The position numbers and the translations under genes were made by a program. The notes under the pieces were generated by a model that saw only the letters and a list, made by a program, of their open reading frames with translations, was not told the DNA's origin and did no database searches. 6,201 nt of DNA. Origin: Nitrososphaera sp035547955. Lineage in GTDB: Archaea; Thermoproteota; Nitrososphaeria; Nitrososphaerales; Nitrososphaeraceae. Where the stretch lies: positions 1 through 6,201 of the forward strand of contig DASZTR010000177.1 in NCBI GenBank assembly GCA_035547955.1, written 5' to 3'. Below are positions 1 to 4,146 of the stretch, one piece after another. Position 1 is the stretch's first letter. Every line of letters begins with the position of its first letter.

Positions 1-535
1 CATAGCTGTCGACCAGCTGCTCATAGTGGCTCCGGGTCTTGCCAAGCGACTGCAGCTTTGCCTCTTCGGTCTTGGCAAGCTCTTGGTTCATCTGCGAGGC
101 CTTGCCTTGCAGCATCATGTCGGCCATTGCAAACAGACGGAAATTCTCCTTCGTCAGGTGCTGTGACACATGGTCTGTGTAGCTATGTATGTCTGCTATG
201 AGCGGACCGGCGATCCCGGTTTTGACGTACTCCTTGGCAGACGCGTCCATCTTTTCTGCAAGCTGCTTTGTCATTTCATGTTCAAAGAGCATCCTTGCTA
301 TCGGGCCACCCTCCCTTGGCATACCGCCCCGCTCCAGCGTCGGAAACAGAGTATCCTCCTCCTTGCCGTGGTGGCAGACGTTGGTAAAATTCTTTGTAAA
401 GTCGAGCGCCTGCTCGAGGAACGGTTCAGGGACGGGCTTGCCTGCCTTTAGAAGATCGGCAGTCACGTTGAGCGCCCTTACCATCTTTTCAATGAGAAAG
501 TGGTCGTTGCGCAGGGATTCTGTAGATGATGGCAT
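1..535 (-). CDS. Hemerythrin-like HHE domain protein (C-terminus beyond window)
   Basis: Reading from ATG at 535 gives 178 residues that stay open to the window edge, so the C-terminus is missing. The pattern is that of a hemerythrin-like four-helix bundle binding a di-iron centre: His12 in helix 1 (NDHFLIEKM), a His-x3-Glu pair at 56/60 (CHHGKEED), His86 (LFEHEM), then His122 and the second His-x3-Glu pair at 126/130 (HLTKEN). These are the usual iron ligands of the family, whose members bind O2 or NO, sense redox state or store iron; the role here is not shown. No signal peptide or membrane segment is visible, so it is probably cytoplasmic. Residues after about 140 form a charged, Gln/Lys-rich helical extension past the core bundle. 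The gene is divergent from the isomerase-like gene starting at 638. Family assignment is confident; physiological role is unknown. Confidence 0.9.
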   Translation of the reverse strand, partial: MPSSTESLRNDHFLIEKMVRALNVTADLLKAGKPVPEPFLEQALDFTKNFTNVCHHGKEEDTLFPTLERGGMPREGGPIARMLFEHEMTKQLAEKMDASAKEYVKTGIAGPLIADIHSYTDHVSQHLTKENFRLFAMADMMLQGKASQMNQELAKTEEAKLQSLGKTRSHYEQLVDSY

Positions 536-540
536 ATTAG

Positions 541-609
541 TATATACGGCATTTTTTTCGGAAGAGCCAGCATATCAACATTATTGGCCGCGGCACCGAC
601 AGACTTATT
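541..609 (+). promoter_or_regulatory. Candidate TATA boxes for the isomerase-like gene
   Basis: The gap between two divergent genes holds TATATAC at 541-547 and CTTATT at 604-609. The second lies about 31 nt before ATG 638, the same spacing seen for CTTAA-type boxes of other genes in this window, and would give an almost leaderless mRNA. The first would give a leader of about 65 nt, or fit a TTG start at 584. Which is used cannot be decided from sequence. Confidence 0.35.
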
Positions 610-637
610 GGCGCCGGCGGCAATTACCCTGCAGAAT

Positions 638-991
638 ATGTTGTTTCTAGTCATCGACACAGTAAAGCTAGACTTTGTCGGGCCCGAAGTCGCGGTGGCG
701 CAGATGAAAATGCTCCAGCAGACCTTTGACACGTATGAGGAGATGAAGGAGCAAGGTAAGATCAAGTTTTCGTACGCGTTTGCTGACTCGCCCGGTGGGA
801 TAATCGTCCTTGACGTGGCATCAAACGAGGAGCTGCAGAAGGTACTTTTCCTGCTGCCATCGATGCCTCTGGTCCAGAGGACCGTTCGACCTCTGACGGA
901 AGTAAAGTCAGTAGAGGGCATCGTAACTGAGCTCCAAGAGATAGTGAGGTCCATGCCAAATCCGGAAAAGAAGGGCCTGCCTACTAGCTAG
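638..991 (+). CDS. Muconolactone delta-isomerase-like protein (ferredoxin-like fold)
   Basis: This is a 117-residue protein. The N-terminus MLFLVIDTV, the charged helix around residues 30-41 ending in EQGKIKFSYAFAD, the Gly-rich strand SPGGIIVLDVASNEEL (51-66) and the LPSMPLVQRTVRPLTEV block (73-89) follow the muconolactone isomerase / YCII-like small alpha+beta barrel pattern. True muconolactone isomerase acts in the beta-ketoadipate pathway of aromatic breakdown. An ammonia-oxidising archaeon is not expected to run that pathway and no partner genes are present, so only the fold is claimed. Start: the family begins with MLF, which favours ATG 638; an in-frame TTG at 584 would add 18 residues of low-complexity Ala/Pro sequence. 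The last 15 residues are a short charged tail. The stop codon overlaps that of the convergent gene at 988-991. A stress- or oxidation-related role beside hemerythrin is possible but unproven. Confidence 0.85.
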   Translation: MLFLVIDTVKLDFVGPEVAVAQMKMLQQTFDTYEEMKEQGKIKFSYAFADSPGGIIVLDVASNEELQKVLFLLPSMPLVQRTVRPLTEVKSVEGIVTELQEIVRSMPNPEKKGLPTS

Positions 992-1374
992 AACGCCGAG
1001 TGGTTCCTGCGCAGAAAGGCGAGCACCTTGTCTATGGCGCGCACATAATCAGAATGGACGTCAAGCGACATCAGTAGGTAGTACTTGTCATAGTTGTCCG
1101 ACACTATGGGTATCGTGGCCCGGACAAGGTTCTCGAATTTTCCCACTACGTACTGCATCTTGCCCACTCCTGACATGAATTTGCCTCCCGAGACCGCACC
1201 GGTAAGCAGTACTAGCTGGCCGGCATATTTGGCCGTCTCTTCCTTGGTAGCAAGCGGAACCAGGCCCTCCCGATATACGGTCGCTATCAGCAAGCCGAGG
1301 TGGTCTGCAAGTGCCACAAAGCGTATTGAGCCTTCAAGCTGGAGTATACGGGCGCACAGTTCGTCATGCTGCAC
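988..1374 (-). CDS. DUF6659-like thaumarchaeal protein
   Basis: A 128-residue protein from ATG 1374. It has the layout I recall for the DUF6659 family, found mostly in ammonia-oxidising archaea: an N-terminal helix (LCARILQLEGSIRFVALAD, 6-24), a strand then YREGL at 34-38, an acidic KEETAKYA helix, a second sheet block (GKMQYVVGKFENLVRATIPI, 71-90) and YYLLMSLDV at 98-106, ending in a basic helix. Alternating short helices and strands suggest a roadblock/profilin-like fold, but that is inference. No catalytic motif, signal peptide or membrane segment is visible and the function is unknown. It converges on the isomerase-like gene with a 4-base overlap, so each terminator must lie inside or beyond the other gene. 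Its promoter region carries two perfect palindromes (1391-1400 and 1414-1429), suggesting specific regulation. Confidence 0.82.
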   Translation of the reverse strand: MQHDELCARILQLEGSIRFVALADHLGLLIATVYREGLVPLATKEETAKYAGQLVLLTGAVSGGKFMSGVGKMQYVVGKFENLVRATIPIVSDNYDKYYLLMSLDVHSDYVRAIDKVLAFLRRNHSAF

Positions 1375-1390
1375 AGACGAAGGTACTCAG

Positions 1391-1400
1391 AAGGCGCCTT
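1391..1400. repeat. Perfect 10-bp palindrome AAGGCGCCTT in promoter
   Basis: AAGGCGCCTT is identical to its own reverse complement. It lies 17-26 nt upstream of the DUF6659-like ATG, directly downstream of the candidate TATA box, so a protein bound here would cover the likely transcription start. It may be an operator; a chance palindrome is possible. Confidence 0.4.
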
Positions 1401-1406
1401 GTTAAG
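1401..1406 (-). promoter_or_regulatory. TATA-like box CTTAAC for the DUF6659-like gene
   Basis: On the minus strand CTTAAC is centred about 30 nt before ATG 1374. Similar CTTAAAT boxes precede the starts at 2891 and 3918 at 27-34 nt. This fits an archaeal TATA box driving a leaderless or nearly leaderless mRNA; no Shine-Dalgarno sequence is present. Confidence 0.45.
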
Positions 1407-1413
1407 GTTCTGA

Positions 1414-1429
1414 TATGCACATGTGCATA
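1414..1429. repeat. Perfect 16-bp palindrome, candidate operator
   Basis: TATGCACATGTGCATA is a perfect inverted repeat with no spacer, about 8 bp upstream of the CTTAAC box, where an archaeal activator or a repressor competing with TFB/BRE binding would sit. The half-site TGTGCATA recurs at 2361-2368 upstream of the zinc ribbon gene, and TGTGCATG occurs at 2893-2900 next to the phosphoribosyltransferase start. Confidence 0.5.
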
Positions 1430-1620
1430 CTCGTCAGCACAAGTTGCGTTTGATGGTAAAAATTGAATGCGGCTAGAGTACGCAAATGCTATCGACAATA
1501 GCAGACTGTTAACAAATCTGAAAATGCAAAAGATACATAATTCATCAAATTCAGTCACAGTATATACAAACTTATGCTGATCATAACAAAAACAGGAAAA
1601 CGTTGAATTCAGTATAAGGC
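1430..1620. other. AT-rich intergenic stretch without a supported gene
   Basis: This stretch is clearly richer in A and T than the surrounding genes. Open frames across it run through the DUF6659 promoter and have no coding-like character. It contains AGTATAAG at 1611-1618, repeated at 1639-1646. I see no gene, tRNA or mobile element here; it probably acts as promoter-side DNA. Confidence 0.6.
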
Positions 1621-1629
1621 TTTATATTA
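1621..1629 (+). promoter_or_regulatory. TATA box TTTATATTA upstream of the RNA candidate
   Basis: TTTATATTA is a strong archaeal-type TATA box on the plus strand. A start about 26 nt downstream falls near 1651, 30 nt before the first paired base of the structured RNA. A weaker alternative, GTATAGTATA at 1635-1644, would start transcription near 1666. Confidence 0.45.
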
Positions 1630-1650
1630 GAAGTGTATAGTATAAGTGAA

Positions 1651-1833
1651 TGGTAGTGCCAGCACCCGATACTTGACGTGGGCGCTTGGCGGCACGGAAG
1701 CAGTAAAGGAAAACAAAACTGCATCAGAAAAAGGTCTGCAAAGAAACCGCGACTTTTACGGCATGGGCTGTAACAAAGAGGTCGTTGATGCAGGATCGCC
1801 AAGCGCCGTTTACCTCATCTCTCTTTTCTTTTT
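1651..1833 (+). ncRNA. Candidate structured non-coding RNA (core 1681-1807)
   Basis: The plus strand can fold into one long branched-free hairpin. P1 pairs 1681-1692 with 1796-1807 (11 Watson-Crick pairs plus one G-U). P2 pairs 1719-1727 with 1785-1793 (8 plus one G-U). P3 pairs 1750-1757 with 1777-1784 (6 plus two G-U). P4 pairs 1758-1762 with 1767-1771 around the loop AUGG. On the 3' side P4, an AACAA bulge, P3, P2 and P1 follow almost without gaps, while the 5' side has two A-rich loops (1693-1718 and 1728-1749). The five G-U pairs would be A-C mismatches on the other strand, which fixes the strand as plus. A TATA box lies upstream and TTTTCTTTTT downstream. An alternative hairpin, GCAGU 1700-1704 with ACUGC 1718-1722, would compete with P2. 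It matches no RNA class I know (not 5S, SRP, RNase P, tRNA or H/ACA). A 64-codon GTG frame at 1646-1840 overlaps it and is the competing reading. Helices were found by eye, without an energy calculation. Confidence 0.5.
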
Positions 1834-2082
1834 GCAATGAATCTTATCGCAAGCAAGCCTAATAGCGACCTCTTCATTTTTTCCCTATGCGGCTGAAAAG
1901 ATTCCGGGTATTCTGCCTTTGGCTTCTTTCCGCATAATTCACCTTTCCCATGATCATGTGCAAATCCCGCTTGTAGATTGCAAGGCCGTACGGATCCACG
2001 TCCTGTAAAACCAGTCAATGTCGGCGTCGCCGGCAGAGGATTGTATTCTCATTTTTGCAGGCCCGTAGTAAATACCGCAGCG
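1815..2082 (-). pseudogene. Possible decayed gene, unidentified
   Basis: Three minus-strand frames carry protein-like pieces that do not connect. Frame one runs from after a TAG at 2083-2085 through GIYYGPAKMRIQSSAGDADI and DWFYRTW, then stops at 1954-1956; its only ATG (2052) would give 32 residues. A second frame, overlapping around 1900-2005, reads VDPYGLAIYKRDLHMIMGK. A third runs to a TGA at 1815-1817 and ends with KAEYPESFQPHREKMKRSLL followed by a hydrophobic-basic tail. One or two indels in an ancestral gene of roughly 90 codons would explain this. I do not recognise the family; DPYG-x-x-IY is faintly reminiscent of the Toprim region of Topo VI-A/Spo11, but that is too little to name it. 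It could also be non-coding DNA. Confidence 0.25.
1824..1833 (+). terminator. U-rich terminator after the RNA candidate
   Basis: TTTTCTTTTT begins 17 nt after the closing helix P1 of the RNA candidate. Oligo-T tracts are the usual intrinsic termination signal in archaea. Confidence 0.45.
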
Positions 2083-2146
2083 CTAAAGAGCCTACTTTGC
2101 AAATAGAATATGCGCCCGTCAGGACAACCGCATTCCATTTTTTTTA

Positions 2147-2284
2147 TCACAGCTCGTCCATCCCAAAAACGTGGTAACACTGGTTGCACTTGAACTTCTC
2201 CTTGCCCGGCGTGCCAGACATGACGACCAAGTCGCCCTTGGCCTTGCACTTAGGGCACTTCCCATAGATTGTCTTTCTAGCCAT
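2147..2284 (-). CDS. 45-residue zinc ribbon protein
   Basis: From ATG 2284 this encodes 45 residues starting MARKTIYGK. Two cysteine knuckles, CPKC (10-13) and CNQC (33-36), separated by 19 residues with a basic beta-hairpin-like stretch between, form a classic treble-Cys-pair zinc ribbon that should bind one zinc ion. Such stand-alone ribbons are common in ammonia-oxidising archaea and usually bind nucleic acid or partner proteins; the specific role here is unknown. The upstream in-frame extension (from about 2335) is rejected because it runs through the promoter region and does not look like protein. There is no Shine-Dalgarno sequence; possible TATA elements are TTCAAAAAG (2316-2324) and ATATAG (2344-2349). 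A 13-bp palindrome (2325-2337) overlaps this region. It is 142 nt downstream of the phosphoribosyltransferase gene, with T tracts between, so it is probably transcribed separately. Confidence 0.85.
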   Translation of the reverse strand: MARKTIYGKCPKCKAKGDLVVMSGTPGKEKFKCNQCYHVFGMDEL

Positions 2285-2324
2285 CGCTATACACGCACAA
2301 TGTGTGGTACAACCCCTTTTTGAA

Positions 2325-2337
2325 TCTTGAATCAAGA
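2325..2337. repeat. 13-bp palindrome upstream of the zinc ribbon gene
   Basis: TCTTGA-A-TCAAGA is a perfect inverted repeat around one central base, 41-53 nt upstream of ATG 2284, overlapping the likely core promoter. It is a candidate operator. Two TATATGTG copies (2345-2352 and 2357-2364) follow; the second continues into the TGTGCATA half-site also seen at 1422-1429. Confidence 0.35.
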
Positions 2338-2401
2338 GGATGGCTATATGTGTGGGTATATGTGCATAGGAGAGTATGCGGGGGGGCAGGCAAGAGGAAT
2401 C

Positions 2402-2426
2402 AAAAAAAGCACCCAGTGAAGAAAAA
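2402..2426 (-). terminator. T-tract terminators after the phosphoribosyltransferase gene
   Basis: On the minus strand the TGA stop (2427-2429) is followed at once by TTTTT (2422-2426) and 13 nt later by TTTTTTT (2402-2408). Double T tracts directly after a stop codon are typical archaeal termination signals and separate this gene from the zinc ribbon gene. Confidence 0.6.
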
Positions 2427-2891
2427 TCACGCGTGTTTTCCAGCAGCAGCAGCCTTTTCCCACGGAAAAACTATCCAGCGCCCGTGGTTTAGCAGTTTCC
2501 CATAAGCCCCAAACTCCTGATGGTAGCGGCTCATGCAGAATACAAACGTGCAGTCAAATCCCTTCATAAACTTCGCGACCTTTTGGTAAATATCGCCCGT
2601 GTCATAAATGTCGTCTATTACAAGGTACTTTTTCCCTGCTTCCAATTGTGGCATCTCGGCTTCAACCACCTGCTTGTTGAGGACTGGAATCAGAATTATC
2701 CGGTCAATGCCAAGCTCTTCTGCCAAAAGCTTGGCAGGGATTATCCCGCCGTTTGCTATTGCCAGTATGCAATCGTATTTTTTTGCGGCCTTGCCGCGAA
2801 TTTCTAAGGCAATTTTGCTAACTAGTTCCGAAATTTCTTGCCAGCTGCAGAATTCTACCCCATTGTCGCCAGACGCATTTCTAGCCTGCAT
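2427..2891 (-). CDS. Purine-type phosphoribosyltransferase (Gpt/Hpt1-like, COG2236-type)
   Basis: A 154-residue type I phosphoribosyltransferase from ATG 2891. The PRPP-binding loop is YLVIDDIYDTGD (89-100), with the paired acidic residues D93-D94 and DTG at 97-99. The first-sheet loop is AIANGGIIPAKLLAEEL (44-60), and the C-terminal WIVFPWE (139-145) is the signature I associate with archaeal purine salvage enzymes of the Hpt1/Gpt type. The expected reaction is transfer of phosphoribose from PRPP to a 6-oxopurine such as guanine, xanthine or hypoxanthine in the cytoplasm. Oddities: the residue two after the DTG glycine is Ile where the family usually has Thr or Ser, and the usual Arg in the RGG loop is Asn48, so substrate or rate may differ. 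It is a single gene with its own TATA box about 34 nt upstream and T tracts after the stop. The exact base specificity cannot be read from sequence. Confidence 0.88.
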   Translation of the reverse strand: MQARNASGDNGVEFCSWQEISELVSKIALEIRGKAAKKYDCILAIANGGIIPAKLLAEELGIDRIILIPVLNKQVVEAEMPQLEAGKKYLVIDDIYDTGDIYQKVAKFMKGFDCTFVFCMSRYHQEFGAYGKLLNHGRWIVFPWEKAAAAGKHA

Positions 2892-2895
2892 GTGT

Positions 2896-2907
2896 GCATG
2901 TACATGC
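2896..2907. repeat. 12-bp palindrome at the phosphoribosyltransferase start
   Basis: GCATGTACATGC is a perfect palindrome 4-15 nt upstream of ATG 2891, at or just after the expected transcription start. It overlaps TGTGCATG (2893-2900), one base different from the half-site at 1422-1429. A regulatory role is possible. Confidence 0.3.
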
Positions 2908-2920
2908 CATCAAGACCTTT

Positions 2921-2928
2921 CATTTAAG
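2921..2928 (-). promoter_or_regulatory. TATA box CTTAAATG for the phosphoribosyltransferase gene
   Basis: CTTAAATG on the minus strand is centred about 34 nt before ATG 2891, predicting a start of transcription only a few bases before the start codon. No ribosome binding site is present, consistent with a leaderless message. Confidence 0.5.
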
Positions 2929-2958
2929 CGCAAGCGGCATGCGGACGTGCGCAATAGG

Positions 2959-2993
2959 CTGCGAAAGAAAACGCAGAAGCACTTCAGAAAAAA
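2959..2993 (-). terminator. Terminator-like region below the secreted-protein pseudogene
   Basis: Twenty nt past the pseudogene stop the minus strand has TTTTTT (2988-2993). Beyond it is a small hairpin, CTGCG (2972-2976 as read on minus) with CGCAG (2959-2963), enclosing TTTTCTTT. T tracts of this kind end archaeal transcripts. Confidence 0.4.
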
Positions 2994-3013
2994 GAAGGCG
3001 ACGCGGCATCGTG

Positions 3014-3599
3014 TCACAATAGTAATAGCACAGTAGCGGGGCGTGCCGGTGCCCTTTCTTTTTGCTGCGTCAGAGGCATTGCGACCGTTTCAATCGTATA
3101 GGTCACAGTAATGAATTCCCCGCTCCTCTTCTGGAAGGCAAGGGCGCTCCTGGCAAAGTCAAAGGTGCCTGACGAGATTGAGGAGTTTCCAAAGAGGTTA
3201 GGGGTGTCGACGATCCCTGTCATGTGCGAATAGTTTATCATGATGCCGTTGAGAATGGCGACCGGCGGGTGGCTGTACTCGGCGCCAAGAGCCACAGCAG
3301 GAGCGTACCTGTGCACCACCTCTATCTCTACGGTCTTGCTTGCGGTTAACGTGAACGGGAACGTGCCTCACCAGAACCTGCCGTCATCTCTTAGCGGGAG
3401 GGCAAGGACAACCCCTGGTGAGTCAGGTGTCCAGAAGAGTGACCGGCACAGGAGGAGCAGACAGGACTGTCTTTTGGAGCCCTACTACGGGGCTACTGAT
3501 CTGCTGCTGTGCAGCAGACGCATAACCCGCCGCCATCGCCGGGAGTGCAACTAGTATCGCCACCATAACGAAAGCTGCTACATTGACGGCTTTAGCCAT
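3014..3599 (-). pseudogene. Disrupted gene for a secreted protein of unknown function
   Basis: ATG 3599 opens a 58-codon frame with a clear signal peptide: short basic N-terminus (MAKAVNV), a hydrophobic core at residues 8-25, and an Ala-rich cleavage region near 28-30 followed by QQQ. It stops at TGA 3423-3425. The next frame over continues as protein-like sequence (FWTPDSPGVVLALPLRDDG), is interrupted by a TGA at 3368-3370 immediately after TGG, then reads GTFPFTLTASKTVEIEVVHR and stays open to 3014. One frameshift near 3425-3440 plus one nonsense codon therefore breaks what would be a protein of about 194 residues, exported and rich in beta-strand. The C-terminal piece is open from 3367; a GTG start at 3319 would be artificial. 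No domain is recognised. Sequencing error could explain one lesion, but two make real decay likelier. T tracts after 3014 suggest the original transcription unit is still visible. Confidence 0.7.
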
Positions 3600-3741
3600 G
3601 ATACAGAATTTCTTTGCATTGTTCTTGCATTTGTCGTCGTTCGTGTTGTGGTTTATTGAAACATATGCAAGAAGGCATTAGGAAAAAGGGCGTGTCGATA
3701 CATGCTTTCGAGGGCAGGTAAGCAAAGATGAAAAGAAACGG

Positions 3742-3789
3742 GGGCGTGCAGATTATTTACACGAATAAGTATTTTTACGCACGGAGCCC
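3742..3789 (-). terminator. Hairpin and T-rich tract after the 40-residue Cys/His gene
   Basis: On the minus strand, starting 7 nt after the TAA at 3796-3798, GGGC-TCC-GTGC (3779-3789) can pair with GCACGCCC (3742-3749), with a smaller hairpin (3753-3757 with 3764-3768) inside the loop. T-rich sequence follows (GTTTCTTTTC, about 3731-3740). This resembles a terminator for the small gene just upstream on that strand. The rest of 3601-3795 shows no supported gene. Confidence 0.35.
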
Positions 3790-3795
3790 GGTTTG

Positions 3796-3918
3796 TTACT
3801 TTGCGTACGCGCTGGCACGCCGGTGTGCAGGCGAGCAATACCCGCAATAGTCGGTATTTGGCCTGCTATGGCAGATGCATTCGCACTTGCCGCTGATTGT
3901 CTTGTTGAATTTTCTCAC
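3796..3918 (-). CDS. 40-residue Cys/His mini-protein, probable zinc binder, leaderless GTG start
   Basis: GTG 3918 to TAA 3796 encodes 40 residues: a basic N-terminus (MRKFNKTISGK), then CECICHSRPNTDYCGYCSPA followed by H, and a basic tail ending in YAK. The spacing Cys-x-Cys-x-Cys-His-x8-Cys-x2-Cys-x3-His gives seven potential metal ligands in 22 residues, which points to a compact zinc knuckle or another metal site. The start is chosen because a TATA box, CTTAAATAA at 3941-3949, is centred 27 nt upstream, placing transcription initiation on the GTG itself; no other start lies between. A terminator-like hairpin follows the stop. An in-frame extension to about 4089 is rejected because it runs through the promoter and reads like random sequence. 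The function is unknown; nucleic-acid or metal binding is inference only. Confidence 0.55.
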   Translation of the reverse strand: MRKFNKTISGKCECICHSRPNTDYCGYCSPAHRRASAYAK

Positions 3919-3940
3919 TGAGAGTAGGTGCGTTTTAATC

Positions 3941-3949
3941 TTATTTAAG
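3941..3949 (-). promoter_or_regulatory. TATA box CTTAAATAA for the 40-residue Cys/His gene
   Basis: CTTAAATAA on the minus strand is centred 27 nt before the GTG at 3918, exactly the archaeal TATA-to-start distance. It is the best-matching core promoter in the window and decides the start codon of the small gene. Confidence 0.55.
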
Positions 3950-3962
3950 TTAGCATGCCAGA

Positions 3963-3993
3963 TACTTGATTTAGAGACGGAAAGCATCAAGTA
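3963..3993. repeat. 8-bp inverted repeat with 15-nt loop
   Basis: TACTTGAT (3963-3970) and ATCAAGTA (3986-3993) are exact reverse complements. The repeat lies upstream of the CTTAAATAA box of the Cys/His gene and encloses the stop codon of the uncertain 53-codon frame at 3971-4132. It could be a regulatory site of the former or an end signal of the latter. Confidence 0.3.
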
Positions 3994-4132
3994 CTCCGTT
4001 GCCATACACACCATCCACGGCGATGAAGAGTCTAGACGGACCTGAACCAAGATGATGTGTTTTGCACTCGGAGCCAAAACCAATTCCACCTATGTCAGAG
4101 TTTTTTAGATTCCGCACGCCATTAACTACCAT
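3971..4132 (-). CDS. Uncertain 53-residue ORF
   Basis: ATG 4132 opens a 53-codon frame to TAA 3971 with a protein-like, Gly-rich product: MVVNGVRNLKNSDIGGIGFG, then a Cys/His stretch (CKTHHLG) and LFIAVDGVYGNGVLDAF. I recognise no family. Against a real gene: the ATG is only 14 nt from the divergent ATG 4147, so its promoter would have to lie inside the deaminase gene, and no TATA box stands at the right place. It may be a small gene, a remnant of a longer one, or chance. Confidence 0.22.
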   Translation of the reverse strand: MVVNGVRNLKNSDIGGIGFGSECKTHHLGSGPSRLFIAVDGVYGNGVLDAFRL

Positions 4133-4146
4133 CAGAGAATAAGTCG

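Noticed and set aside
189..650. Long plus-strand frame across the start of the window
   Set aside because: It is antisense to the hemerythrin gene, whose frame carries all the expected iron ligands; the plus frame reads as low-complexity Ser/Arg/Pro sequence.
478..954. Minus-strand frame of 158 codons
   Set aside because: It lies opposite the isomerase-like gene and overlaps the hemerythrin start; its product is Ser/Thr-rich with no motif.
1364..1558. Minus-strand GTG frame upstream of the DUF6659-like gene
   Set aside because: It runs through both palindromes and the TATA box of that gene, and its sequence reflects AT-rich intergenic DNA.
1681..1807. 11-bp inverted repeats as ends of a small MITE-like element
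   Set aside because: No target-site duplication flanks them and the interior is itself paired, which fits an RNA better than a mobile element.
1646..1840. Plus-strand 64-codon frame starting GTG, with a moderately coding-like composition
   Set aside because: It overlaps the RNA helices, has no recognisable domain and ends in a Phe/Leu run that is just the U-rich terminator tract. It remains the main alternative to the RNA reading but is weaker.
2608..3036. Plus-strand 142-codon frame with a very basic C-terminus
   Set aside because: Most of it is antisense to the phosphoribosyltransferase; the Lys/Arg-rich tail comes from purine-rich intergenic DNA that acts as T tracts on the minus strand.
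3240..3554. Plus-strand frame opposite the secreted-protein pseudogene
   Set aside because: No motif, Arg/Ser-rich composition typical of antisense reading; the minus strand has the signal peptide.
4035..4060. GGTTCAGGTCC on the minus strand, similar to a tRNA T-arm
   Set aside because: The invariant A after GTTCR is missing and no acceptor stem, D-arm or anticodon arm can be formed around it.
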